A stretch of 8,178 nucleotides of DNA from Planctomycetota bacterium (GCA_018970845.1 JAGWVO010000155.1:1-8178); one strand, 5' to 3'. Positions 1 to 6,542 are shown, counted from the first letter of the stretch. The notes: generated by a model from the sequence alone, not told the origin. Program-made: numbers and translations.

Positions 1-1214
1 TTGTGGTCGCGGCCGCTGGCACCCTTCTGGAAGGTCGGCATGCGGCCGAACTCCGTCACCAGCGCCACAACCGTGTCGTCGAGCAGGCCGGTGCGCCTCA
101 GGTCGGCCAGCAGCGCCGCGGCAGGCTGGTCGAGGATGGGCGCGTGCACGGAATACTGCTTCACCAGCGTCTTGTGCCCGTCCCAGTTGCCCACGCCCTC
201 GCCCATGGCGTAGGCGCCATTGAACAGTTGCACGAAGCGGGTGCCGCGCTCGAGCAGCCTTCGGGCCAGGATGCAGTTGCGGGCGAAACCGGCGCGCACG
301 GGGTCGTCCTGGTCGGCGCCATACATCCGCAGGGTGGCCGCGCTTTCGCGGGAGAGGTCGGCGGCCTCGGCGGCGGCCACCTGCATCCGGCCGGCCATCT
401 CATAGCTGGCCACGCGCGCCTCAAGTTCCGTGTCGCCGGGATGGCGCGCCAGCGCCTTGAGCTCGAGCAGGCGCAGGTATTCACGACTTTTACGGTCGGC
501 CAATGGATTCAATCCCGCCGGTGCGGCCAGGTGCGGCAGCGGCTTGGCGGCGTTGAACGCCACCCCCTGGAACACGGCCGGGAGGAACGCGCTGTTCCAG
601 TGGTTCGACCCCACCTGCGGGCCGCCGCGCGGGTCGGGAATGGCCACGAATGCCGGCAGGTCTCGCGACGGACTGCCCAGCGCGTAGCTCACCCAGCAAC
701 CCATTCCGGGAAAGCCGTCGAGCGTGAAGCCCGTGCTCATCTGGTTTTCGGCGGGTCCGTGCGTGTTGCTTTTGGCCGTCATCCCGTGGAGGAAACAGAA
801 CTCGTCGGCCATGGAGGCGAGGTTGGGAAGCAGGTCGGACACCATCTTGCCGCTTTGGCCGCGGGGCCGGAAGTTCCAGGGCGACTTCGTCAGCGCGCCC
901 TGCTCCCCCTGGAAGGTGACCAGGCCCGAGGCGCCCGGCATCGGCTGGCCATCGAGCCTGATCAGCTCCGGCTTGTAGTCGAATGAGTCGAGATGGCTGA
1001 GGGCGCCTGAGCAAAAGATGACCAACGCCCGATTGGCCTTGGGGCGGAACAGGGCCGGGCGCGCCGCGGCGGGTTCGCCGGGTCGGATCCCGGGCCGGTA
1101 GGGCGGGGCGGAATCGGCCCGGGCCAGCGAGGCCAGGGCGATGGCGGCCAACCCCCCGGCCGGTTCGCCCAGGAAGGCGCGGCGGTCGAGCAGGAAACGG
1201 CCTCGGGCGAACAT
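1..1214 (-). CDS. DUF1501 protein with Tat-like signal, C-terminus cut by window edge
   Basis: I translated 404 complete codons from the ATG at 1214-1212; the frame runs off the window at base 1 without a stop. The N-terminus carries DRRAFLG (about residues 10-16), then a small hydrophobic stretch ending in LARA about residue 33. This resembles a twin-arginine export signal and cleavage site. Family-typical segments follow: FCSGALSHLDSFDYKPEL (about 68-85), a SNTHGP segment near 150, GNWDGHKT near 343-350, and FGRMP followed by GRDH at the last residues (401-404). DUF1501 proteins fall in the alkaline phosphatase/sulfatase-like fold group and are usually a little over 400 residues, so probably only some tens of residues are missing. 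The catalytic role is not established. The gene lies 9 bases after the cytochrome/DUF1549/DUF1553 gene, and these two families are habitual partners. Export suggests a role in the periplasm or at the cell surface, possibly in breakdown of complex substrates (inference). Family identity is secure; function is not. Confidence 0.93.
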   Translation of the reverse strand, partial: MFARGRFLLDRRAFLGEPAGGLAAIALASLARADSAPPYRPGIRPGEPAAARPALFRPKANRALVIFCSGALSHLDSFDYKPELIRLDGQPMPGASGLVTFQGEQGALTKSPWNFRPRGQSGKMVSDLLPNLASMADEFCFLHGMTAKSNTHGPAENQMSTGFTLDGFPGMGCWVSYALGSPSRDLPAFVAIPDPRGGPQVGSNHWNSAFLPAVFQGVAFNAAKPLPHLAAPAGLNPLADRKSREYLRLLELKALARHPGDTELEARVASYEMAGRMQVAAAEAADLSRESAATLRMYGADQDDPVRAGFARNCILARRLLERGTRFVQLFNGAYAMGEGVGNWDGHKTLVKQYSVHAPILDQPAAALLADLRRTGLLDDTVVALVTEFGRMPTFQKGASGRDH

Positions 1215-1220
1215 GCCGGA

Positions 1221-1225
1221 CTCCT
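1221..1225 (-). promoter_or_regulatory. Shine-Dalgarno site overlapping the upstream stop codon
   Basis: On the minus strand the bases read TAGGAGTCCGGCATG. AGGAG lies 6 bases before the ATG at 1214, and its first two bases are the last two of the TAG stop of the preceding gene. This fixes the DUF1501 start and indicates translation from the same message, with possible termination-reinitiation coupling. Confidence 0.75.
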
Positions 1226-3902
1226 AGCGGATGAACAGCCACTCGCTGCTGTTGAGCACGGCGCGGCAGAGCGCCGGCAATCCCGCGTCGGCGACGAGGG
1301 CCAGCGCCCCGGACTTTTCCTCGGCGTCGGGAAGCCGGCCGTTGACCAGCCTGAACAGCAGGTCGACCCGGGCACCGTCGTCCCCGGCCTCGCGCTGGAG
1401 CCTGCCGGCCATGATGCCCGCCTGCTGCTCCATGAACGGGCTGTTGAGCAGCGCCAGGGCCTGCAGCGGCGTGATCGACCTCGAGCGCCTCGGCGCGATC
1501 TGCCCGGCGTCGGGGCAGTCGAAGGCGCCGAAGATGTCGTCAAGCTGCATGCGGGGCTTGGCCTGGTACACCATGCGGCGCCACTGGGGCGGGCCGAAGG
1601 TTTTCCTGGGAATGTAGACCTTCACATAATTCGCGTTGGGTTCGAACAGGTCGAAGCCCGGTCCGTACATCGCCAGGTCGAGGTTGCCGCAGGCGGCGAG
1701 GATGCCGTCGCGGATGGCCTCGGCCTCGAGGCGGCGGGGAGCGAACCGCCACAGCAGCCGGTTGCCGGCATCCTTGGCCATGGCCTCCGGCCTGATGGCG
1801 CCGGACTGGCAGTAGGTGGCGGAAGTGACGATCAGGCGGTGGATCGAGCGGAGGCTCCAGTTGTTGGCCACCAGTTCGGAGGCCAGCCAGTCGAGGAGTT
1901 CGGGATGGCTTGGCGCGGCGCCGTTGCGGCCGAAGTCGCTGGGGGTGGCGACGATCCCCTCGCCGAAGTGGTGCTGCCAGATCCGGTTGGCAATCACCCG
2001 CGCCGTGAGGGGGTTCGCGGGGCTGGCGATCCAGCGGGCCAGGGCCAGTCGGCGCTCGGGTTCGGGAAGGCCGGGGGGAAACGGTCCGCCCCGGCCCAGG
2101 CCGCGGATCGTGCCGGGCGCGACTTCCTCCCGCGGCTGGGTGGGATCGCCCCGGTGGAAGCGCCGCTGGGGACCCGGCTCGGCGAAGGTGCCGGCATAAG
2201 CCTTGGAGCCTCCGGAAAGTTTCTTTTCCCGGGCGTCGAGGTCGGCGAGCCTGGCGGCGGCTTCCGAAAGCGCGGCGGTTTCCGCCGCGGTGAGCGGGGG
2301 ACCTGGCTTGGCATGGGTCGCCTTGCGGCCCTTGGGAAGCCGGTCGGCCGACCCGCCCGCGCGCTTCCAAGCCGCGCCGTCGGCGGAAACCTCGATCGAA
2401 TAGGCCGTGGGAACCCTGTCGGTGAAGACCTGCCCCTCGCCTCCGCGGTCGCGGCTCCAGCGCGCCTCCTTGATTTCAACAGGCTTGCCGAGGTCGACCA
2501 TGAGCCAGCCGGAGTCCTTCGAGTCGCTGATCCAGCTATGCTCGTTGCCGTACCGGCCGTCGTTGAGGTGAGCCGCCTGGTGGATCGAAAAGCCGGGCAG
2601 TGTTCCGGAGACGGACACCCGGGCACCGCGGGCGGCGTTGTTTCCCGCGGCGTCGATGACCTCGAACTCGTCCAGGCATGGTTGGGCGCCCCCGGCGGCC
2701 GTGATGGTCATGCGGATGAACCTTGCCGTGACGGGGCCCAGGGGTTCGGTGTTGAGGGTGTGCGTCACGGACGGCCGGAGGCGCGATTGCAGGGGCGCCA
2801 GCGTGGCCTCGATGGCTTGCCTTTCCTTCCTGATCGCCTCAAGGCCCGGCAAATCGGAAGCCGATGCCGGCAGCGCCGTCTCGCCATGGCGGGTGCCGGC
2901 GAGGGCGGCGGTGATGGCGTGGTAGTCGGCCTGGGTGATCGGGTCGAACTTGTGGCCGTGGCAGCGGGCGCAACCCAGGGTGAGCCCCAGGAAAGCGCTG
3001 CCGAGGGTGCCGGCCATGTCGGCCAGCTCGTCGGCGCGCTGCTGCGCCGTGAGCCCGGGGTCGGGGCTCTTGACCTGGTCCCACGGGCCGCCGACCAGGA
3101 AACCCGTGGCCTCGGGAGCCCCCAGCCTGTCGCCGGCCACCTGCTCCATCACGAACCTGTCATAGGGCTTGTCTTCCCAGAGCGACCTGATCACCCAGTC
3201 GCGGTAGGGCCAGGCGTTGGGCCTGGCCTGGTTCATCTCGAAGCCGTGGCTTTCGGCGAAGCGCACGGTGTCGAGCCAATGGCGCGCCCAGCGCTCGGCG
3301 TGCCGGGGGGAGGCCAGCAGCCGGTCGACTCGCTTTTCGTAAGCCTTGGGATCGGAATCGCGGATGAAGGCGTCGGTTTCCTCGGGGGTTGGCGGAAGGC
3401 CGGTGAGGTCGAGGTGCAGGCGGCGCAGCAGGGCGGCCTTGTCGGCGCGAGGAGAGGGCGCAAGGCCCGAGGCCTTGAGCTTGGCGTGGATGAAGGAATC
3501 GACCGGGTTGGCGGAGGGTGACGGGAACGCCGAGGCGGGAACGGGCGGACGCGCGGGCGGGGTGAACGCCCAGTGGGGACGCGGGTCGTCCGACGGGGCG
3601 CCCGGCTTCAACATCGAAATCCATTGGTTGAGTTGCTGAATCTCGCTTGGTGTCAGCGGTTCGCCGGAAGGAGGCATGCGGTCGTCGCCCGCGGACGCGA
3701 CCCGCCTGAGGATGGCGCTTCCGGCGGGCTTGCCGGGCACCAGGGCGGCGCCCGAATCGCCGCCGGCGATGGCGCGGGAATCGGAGTCGAGCCGGAGGCC
3801 GCCGCGCTGCTTGGCGGGCCCATGGCAGCTGACACAGCGCGCCGCCGCCACGGGAGGCGGTTCGCAAGGAAGCAGCATCAGGATGGCTGGAAGAAGAATC
3901 AC
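1224..3902 (-). CDS. Planctomycete-type cytochrome c / DUF1549 / discoidin-like / DUF1553 protein
   Basis: The protein has 892 residues, starts at a GTG and ends in TAG. Order of parts: a short hydrophobic N-terminus (about 1-21); a PSCyt1-type haem domain with CVSCH at 23-27 and a possible distal-ligand region RMPPSG at 75-80; DUF1549 (about 110-345) with a second haem motif, CARCH, at 311-315 followed by GHKFDPI; a discoidin (F5/8 type C)-like beta-sandwich (about 388-520); a short Ala/Glu-rich helical stretch (537-562); and DUF1553 (about 577-890) with NRIWQHHFGEGIV (639-651) and SITPLQALALLNSPF (809-823). This architecture is common in planctomycetes and verrucomicrobia and is thought to be exported and redox-linked; the exact reaction is unknown. 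The discoidin-like part suggests binding to glycan or surface material (inference). An in-frame stop lies upstream at 3935-3933, and no ATG lies before the GTG. No clear Shine-Dalgarno precedes the GTG. The next in-frame ATG, codon 9, would remove most of the putative signal. The segment before the first haem is shorter than usual for the family. Confidence 0.93.
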   Translation of the reverse strand: MILLPAILMLLPCEPPPVAAARCVSCHGPAKQRGGLRLDSDSRAIAGGDSGAALVPGKPAGSAILRRVASAGDDRMPPSGEPLTPSEIQQLNQWISMLKPGAPSDDPRPHWAFTPPARPPVPASAFPSPSANPVDSFIHAKLKASGLAPSPRADKAALLRRLHLDLTGLPPTPEETDAFIRDSDPKAYEKRVDRLLASPRHAERWARHWLDTVRFAESHGFEMNQARPNAWPYRDWVIRSLWEDKPYDRFVMEQVAGDRLGAPEATGFLVGGPWDQVKSPDPGLTAQQRADELADMAGTLGSAFLGLTLGCARCHGHKFDPITQADYHAITAALAGTRHGETALPASASDLPGLEAIRKERQAIEATLAPLQSRLRPSVTHTLNTEPLGPVTARFIRMTITAAGGAQPCLDEFEVIDAAGNNAARGARVSVSGTLPGFSIHQAAHLNDGRYGNEHSWISDSKDSGWLMVDLGKPVEIKEARWSRDRGGEGQVFTDRVPTAYSIEVSADGAAWKRAGGSADRLPKGRKATHAKPGPPLTAAETAALSEAAARLADLDAREKKLSGGSKAYAGTFAEPGPQRRFHRGDPTQPREEVAPGTIRGLGRGGPFPPGLPEPERRLALARWIASPANPLTARVIANRIWQHHFGEGIVATPSDFGRNGAAPSHPELLDWLASELVANNWSLRSIHRLIVTSATYCQSGAIRPEAMAKDAGNRLLWRFAPRRLEAEAIRDGILAACGNLDLAMYGPGFDLFEPNANYVKVYIPRKTFGPPQWRRMVYQAKPRMQLDDIFGAFDCPDAGQIAPRRSRSITPLQALALLNSPFMEQQAGIMAGRLQREAGDDGARVDLLFRLVNGRLPDAEEKSGALALVADAGLPALCRAVLNSSEWLFIR

Positions 3903-3938
3903 GGCGGAGGTACCGGCATGTGGCTGATGACCTCATTC

Positions 3939-3967
3939 ATTAGAACGGGCCACGGGCCGGCGGGCAA
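3939..3967 (-). promoter_or_regulatory. Candidate sigma70-type promoter for the cytochrome/DUF1501 operon
   Basis: On the minus strand TTGCCC (3967-3962) is followed after exactly 17 bases by TCTAAT (3944-3939). The match is 4 of 6 to the -35 consensus and 5 of 6 to the -10 consensus, with ideal spacing. A start near 3932 would give a leader of about 30 bases before the GTG at 3902. Sigma factor preferences in this bacterial group are less well known, so this remains a sequence-based candidate. Confidence 0.5.
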
Positions 3968-3989
3968 TTCCCACAGGGATGGCAAAACA

Positions 3990-4021
3990 GCATGGGCCGG
4001 GTCGATCGACCCGGCCCATGC
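3990..4021. repeat. Perfect 32-base palindrome
   Basis: Each arm is GCATGGGCCGGGTCGA read toward the centre, which lies between 4005 and 4006; there is no mismatch and no spacer. The next pair outward (A at 3989, C at 4022) breaks the symmetry. It sits about 23 bases upstream of the -35 of the minus-strand promoter candidate. As RNA or cruciform DNA it would form a very stable GC-rich stem. It could be an operator for a dimeric regulator, a dispersed REP-like element, or a terminator for antisense transcripts. On the minus strand it is followed only by a weak TGTTTTG tract, so a classical terminator is not well supported. Confidence 0.85.
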
Positions 4022-4117
4022 CGGCGAGAAACCTGTCGCGGCTTGGCGAACCGGTGGGAGTGACCCAGAAGTCCCTCCACAAGTTGGTCCGCCGCTGCCC
4101 TTCCCCCGCCAGGGAAG

Positions 4118-4158
4118 CCGGCCGATTGCCCGCACGCAACCGGCCGGAACAACCGGCC
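4118..4158. other. Two overlapping, mutually exclusive GC-rich hairpins
   Basis: Hairpin A pairs CCGGCCG (4118-4124) with CGGCCGG (4141-4147), then, past one A-C mismatch, TTGC (4126-4129) with GCAA (4136-4139), leaving a 6-base loop. Hairpin B pairs GGCCGG (4142-4147) with CCGGCC (4153-4158) around an AACAA loop. They share 4142-4147 and cannot form together. This is the geometry of an attenuator or switch, but no U-tract follows on either strand, and pairings among repeated GGCCGG words can arise by chance in high-GC DNA. Confidence 0.5.
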
Positions 4159-4183
4159 CTCGCACTTATCCGAAAGAGCCGGG

Positions 4184-4233
4184 CTCAGGCCCAACTCCCC
4201 CTACGGACGGCGGTGCGGATAGCCGGGCCTGGG
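4184..4233. other. Nine-pair stem enclosing a GC-rich loop
   Basis: Bases 4184-4192 (CTCAGGCCC) pair with 4225-4233 (GGGCCTGGG) with one G-U wobble. The left arm overlaps a short 11-base palindrome, GAGCC-G-GGCTC (4176-4186). AGCCGGGC also occurs twice in direct orientation, at 4177-4184 and 4221-4228. Together with the hairpins just upstream this gives a compact foldable segment of about 115 bases before the enolase gene. Its role is unknown. Confidence 0.4.
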
Positions 4234-4259
4234 AGATTGGCGCAAGGTCAAATCCGAGG

Positions 4260-4284
4260 GAAAAATCGGCTGCCACCATTTTTC
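4260..4284. promoter_or_regulatory. AT-rich inverted repeat upstream of the enolase gene
   Basis: GAAAAAT (4260-4266) and ATTTTTC (4278-4284) are perfect inverted repeats separated by 11 bases. They begin the only clearly AT-rich part of the intergenic region, 42-66 bases before the start codon, which is where a promoter and operator would be expected. I found no convincing -35/-10 pair here. A repressor site or a weak stem are the two readings. Confidence 0.35.
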
Positions 4285-4316
4285 ATCAGTTAAATTACCT
4301 AGATGACCCAATTTAT

Positions 4317-4320
4317 GAGG
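4317..4320 (+). promoter_or_regulatory. Ribosome-binding site that selects GTG 4326
   Basis: GAGG lies 5 bases before the GTG at 4326. The other in-frame GTG, at 4320, overlaps this motif and has none of its own. The choice also gives an N-terminus that begins, after about eight residues, with the usual first beta-strand of the enolase superfamily capping domain. Confidence 0.55.
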
Positions 4321-4325
4321 TGTCT

Positions 4326-5492
4326 GTGAAACCAGCCGATTGGAACCTGTGGCATGTGCGGATTCCGCTCAAGCGCAAGGTGAAGCATGCCTCGCATGAG
4401 CGCACCTTCACCGACAGCCTCGTGGCCCGCTGTGTATTGTCAACCGGTGAAACGGGTTGGGGCGAGGGCTTGCCCCGGGACTATGTCACGGGTGAAACGG
4501 TTGAAGGCGCCTTGGCCCTGGCTGGCGCAAGCCCGTTCGCGGCGAACCTGAATGCCGGCACCTGGGAATCGGCGGTTCGATCCGCCGAGGCCATGGCCAT
4601 GAATCCCGTTGAGGGTGATAGCCGTCAAATCGGCGGGAACGCGGTTCGGTGCGCGCTGGAACTGGCTTGGCTCGACGCCTGCGGACGCAAGTTCGGACAG
4701 CCGTTGGCCGGCATTGTCGCCATGCTGGAACCCTCGCTTGCGAAGCCATTTGAAGCGGTTCGCTACAGCGGCGTCATCACCTCGTCGAAGGGTTGGAAAC
4801 TGGCACTTTTGGCCCGTTTGTACCGCTACACGGGATTCCGCCATGTGAAGATCAAGGTTGGAATCGCCGGGCAGGATGACCCCGGGCGCGTGAAAACGCT
4901 GAGGAACATTTTGGGGCCAAGCCGGCAGATCCGGGTGGATGCGAATGAGGCTTGGGACCTGGGCGAGGCGATCGATCGCTTGGCACCGCTCAAACCGCAC
5001 GGAATCGCTTGGGTGGAACAGCCGTTGCCCGTGGAAGCCGACCATGACCTGCGCACCCTGAGGAAAGCAACCGGGGTGCGGGTGATGCTGGATGAATCTT
5101 TGTGCGGAATGAATGATGCCCTTGCCCGGGTGGCCGCTGGCGAGGTCGATTTGTTCAACATCCGCCTTTCCAAGTGCGGGGGATTCATCCCTTCCTTGCG
5201 ATTGATGGCATTCGCCAGGGCATCGGGATTGGGTAGCCAGTTGGGATGTCAGGTGGGTGAGACCGGTATCCTGAGCGCCGCGGGGCGCCATTTCGCCCAG
5301 GCGGTTGCCGGTTTGGAAGCCGTGGAGGGATCGTTCGACCGGTTTTTGGTGAGGGAGCGCCTGACGATGGAGGACCTTACCTTCGGCTTGGGTGGCAAGG
5401 CGCAACCCATTGTCAAGGCTGGGCTTGGGGTGACCGTGGATCCGGCCGCCGTTGGACGCGTGGCCGTGAGGGAGGTCGCGCTTGATGGCTGA
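4326..5492 (+). CDS. Enolase-superfamily protein, muconate-lactonizing / dipeptide-epimerase-like
   Basis: The protein has 388 residues starting at GTG. The N-terminal capping domain begins WHVRIPLKRKVKHASHERTF (about 9-28) and includes GWGEG (44-48). The barrel shows the expected active-site set: the KxK acid/base pair as KIK at 175-177, three metal ligands in VDANEAW (Asp205), WVEQPLP (Glu231) and MLDESL (Asp256), and the opposite-face lysine in SKCGG (Lys283). All residues needed for proton abstraction next to a Mg-bound carboxylate are therefore present, placing it in the muconate-lactonizing subgroup, which includes dipeptide epimerases, N-acylamino acid racemases and o-succinylbenzoate synthase. 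The DxD signature of typical Ala-Glu dipeptide epimerases near the eighth strand appears replaced by EGS (334-336, manual alignment), so the substrate is uncertain. It is probably cytoplasmic. The stop overlaps the next gene by 8 bases. A frame extending upstream to about 3573 is rejected as the start because it would run antisense through the cytochrome gene. Confidence 0.9.
   Translation: MKPADWNLWHVRIPLKRKVKHASHERTFTDSLVARCVLSTGETGWGEGLPRDYVTGETVEGALALAGASPFAANLNAGTWESAVRSAEAMAMNPVEGDSRQIGGNAVRCALELAWLDACGRKFGQPLAGIVAMLEPSLAKPFEAVRYSGVITSSKGWKLALLARLYRYTGFRHVKIKVGIAGQDDPGRVKTLRNILGPSRQIRVDANEAWDLGEAIDRLAPLKPHGIAWVEQPLPVEADHDLRTLRKATGVRVMLDESLCGMNDALARVAAGEVDLFNIRLSKCGGFIPSLRLMAFARASGLGSQLGCQVGETGILSAAGRHFAQAVAGLEAVEGSFDRFLVRERLTMEDLTFGLGGKAQPIVKAGLGVTVDPAAVGRVAVREVALDG
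5471..5475 (+). promoter_or_regulatory. Ribosome-binding site of the hydrolase inside the enolase gene
   Basis: GGAGG lies within the last codons of the enolase gene, 9 bases before ATG 5485 and 6 before an adjacent in-frame TTG at 5482. I chose the ATG as the stronger start; the TTG would add a single residue. Confidence 0.6.
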
Positions 5493-6303
5493 ACCCACGG
5501 TTTTGACCGCGAGCGATGGAGCGCCATTGAACCTGTGGCGGACACCGGCGCGGGGCACGCCATCCGGTTCGGTTCTCATGCTTCATGGCATCCAGAGTCA
5601 TGCCGGATGGTACGGGCCCACCCGTTTGGTGATGGCGGAGCGAGGTTGGGAAACGGGGTTTTTGGACAGGAGAGGTTCCGGCCGGCAAACCAGCGGCAGG
5701 GGTGACACGCCCAACTGGATGCAACTGGTTGATGACATTGCTGTTGCGCTCAAGGAACTCACGCCGCGGCCGCGCGTTCTGGTGGGTATCAGTTGGGGCG
5801 CCAAGGTCGCCCTGGCCACGGCGCGGAAGCATGCCGGTTTGGTTGATGCCGTGGCTCTCATCGCCCCTGGATTGTGCCCGATGGTCACATTGCCGTGGTG
5901 GCAGCGTCTGGGAATCCTGATCAAGCGCCTGTTGAATCCCCGCGCGCTTGTGGACATTCCGCTGAGCGACCCGGAGCTGTTCACTTCCAACCCCAAATGG
6001 ATCAAGTACTTGGAGCAAGACAGGCTCTGCCTGCACCAGGCCACAGCGAGGTTCTTGGTGGAGAGTGCCTGGCTTGATTCCCACCTGCTTTCGGGTCGCT
6101 GGAAGCTGCCCTCGCTGGTGCAACTGGCCGGGCGGGAAAGGATCATCGACAACCTTGCGACGCGTCGCTGGGTGAGGAAGCGGTTGATGGGGCCACGGTT
6201 GATCCTCGAGTATCCGCGGGCCTGCCACACCTTGGAGTTCGAGGATGACGATTCCTGGCGCCGGGACCTGCTTTCCTGGATGGCCGGTTTGAGCAAGAAA
6301 TGA
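5485..6303 (+). CDS. Alpha/beta hydrolase (serine esterase/lysophospholipase-like)
   Basis: The protein has 272 residues, which is usual for a single-domain alpha/beta hydrolase. LMLHGIQSHAGWY (31-43) supplies the HG oxyanion-hole segment. A LDRRGSGR strand-turn (60-67) corresponds to the common DxRGxGxS motif. GISWG (101-105) is the nucleophile elbow with Ser103. Asp223 in LAGRERIIDN (214-223; Glu218 is an alternative) and His248 in ACHTLEFE would complete the triad. There is no signal peptide, so it is probably cytoplasmic. Residues around 134-152 (TLPWW, then a basic amphipathic run) form a lid-like insert typical of esterases and lipases acting on small or lipid substrates. The 8-base overlap with the enolase-like gene argues for one message and a shared pathway, for example hydrolysis of an ester or amide before or after epimerisation of the acid (inference). 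No specific substrate can be named. Confidence 0.9.
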   Translation: MAEPTVLTASDGAPLNLWRTPARGTPSGSVLMLHGIQSHAGWYGPTRLVMAERGWETGFLDRRGSGRQTSGRGDTPNWMQLVDDIAVALKELTPRPRVLVGISWGAKVALATARKHAGLVDAVALIAPGLCPMVTLPWWQRLGILIKRLLNPRALVDIPLSDPELFTSNPKWIKYLEQDRLCLHQATARFLVESAWLDSHLLSGRWKLPSLVQLAGRERIIDNLATRRWVRKRLMGPRLILEYPRACHTLEFEDDDSWRRDLLSWMAGLSKK

Positions 6304-6455
6304 AAACGCCCCGGGAATTATTTCACCGCCCCCGAAAACTGAGCTAGGGTTGCCAGGTTTCAGGCTTGGGTTTTGGCTGAAAATCCAGAAATCACAAGCA
6401 TTTCGGGGTATTCATGCCGATTTCACTATGGTCTGATGAAAGATGAGAAATTCGT

Positions 6456-6476
6456 GCTGGATGGAGGCCCTCCAGC
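6456..6476 (+). other. Hairpin in the leader before the LEPR-type gene
   Basis: GCTGGA (6456-6461) can pair with TCCAGC (6471-6476). Alternatively TGGAGG (6462-6467) pairs with CCTCCA (6469-6474) around a single base, too tight a loop to form fully. It has no T-run and lies about 75 bases before the preferred start codon. If translation starts at 6436 this is simply coding sequence. Confidence 0.3.
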
Positions 6477-6538
6477 CGGGTTTCAGACCGACGGACCACG
6501 CCCGGGAAATGAATTCCGGCGCGTGGCCGCGTCCGCAT

Positions 6539-6542
6539 GGGG
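6539..6542 (+). promoter_or_regulatory. Weak Shine-Dalgarno before ATG 6550
   Basis: GGGG lies 7 bases before ATG 6550. The alternative in-frame ATG at 6436 has no purine-rich motif at the right distance, which slightly favours 6550. Many genes in this bacterial group lack such motifs, so the evidence is modest. Confidence 0.35.

Larger units (their letters stand above)
3903..4325. other. Divergent intergenic region, 423 bases, rich in inverted repeats
   Basis: This gene-free stretch separates the minus-strand cytochrome/DUF1501 operon from the plus-strand enolase/hydrolase operon. From left to right it holds a minus-strand promoter candidate (3939-3967), a perfect palindrome (3990-4021), two mutually exclusive GC-rich hairpins (4118-4158), a 9-pair stem (4184-4192 with 4225-4233), and an AT-rich inverted repeat (4260-4284) just before the enolase start. 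Open frames cross it on both strands, but none has recognisable protein similarity. The frame of the enolase gene is open back through it, but initiation at 4326 is better supported. I did not recognise a known riboswitch or small RNA from its conserved bases. Confidence 0.75.

Noticed and set aside
3..986. A 327-codon plus-strand open frame antisense to the DUF1501 gene
   Set aside because: It is low-complexity in Gly, Arg, Val and His, with no recognisable motif, and lies opposite a well-supported gene; long antisense frames are common in high-GC DNA.
1839..3521. A 560-codon plus-strand open frame antisense to the DUF1549/DUF1553 gene
   Set aside because: Its composition is typical of a shadow frame (Gly/Arg/Val/Ala-rich), with no domain-like motif, opposite a gene with clear family motifs through the same interval.
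3982..4021. Intrinsic terminator formed by the palindrome
   Set aside because: Only a TGTTTTG tract follows on the minus strand and nothing T-rich follows on the plus strand; the flanking genes diverge, so no transcript needs to end there.
3899..4194. Short minus-strand open frames across the intergenic palindrome
   Set aside because: Several frames are open simultaneously, none has a recognisable motif, and their residue patterns follow the inverted repeats.
3573..4325. Extension of the enolase-like protein by about 250 residues upstream
   Set aside because: The extension runs antisense through the cytochrome gene and across palindromic intergenic DNA and resembles no protein family; GTG 4326 with GAGG gives the family-typical N-terminus.
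6414..6446. A 10-codon open frame (MPISLWSDER) with a GGGG-like motif before it, as a leader peptide
   Set aside because: It is too short to distinguish from chance and shows no regulatory codon run or following attenuator.
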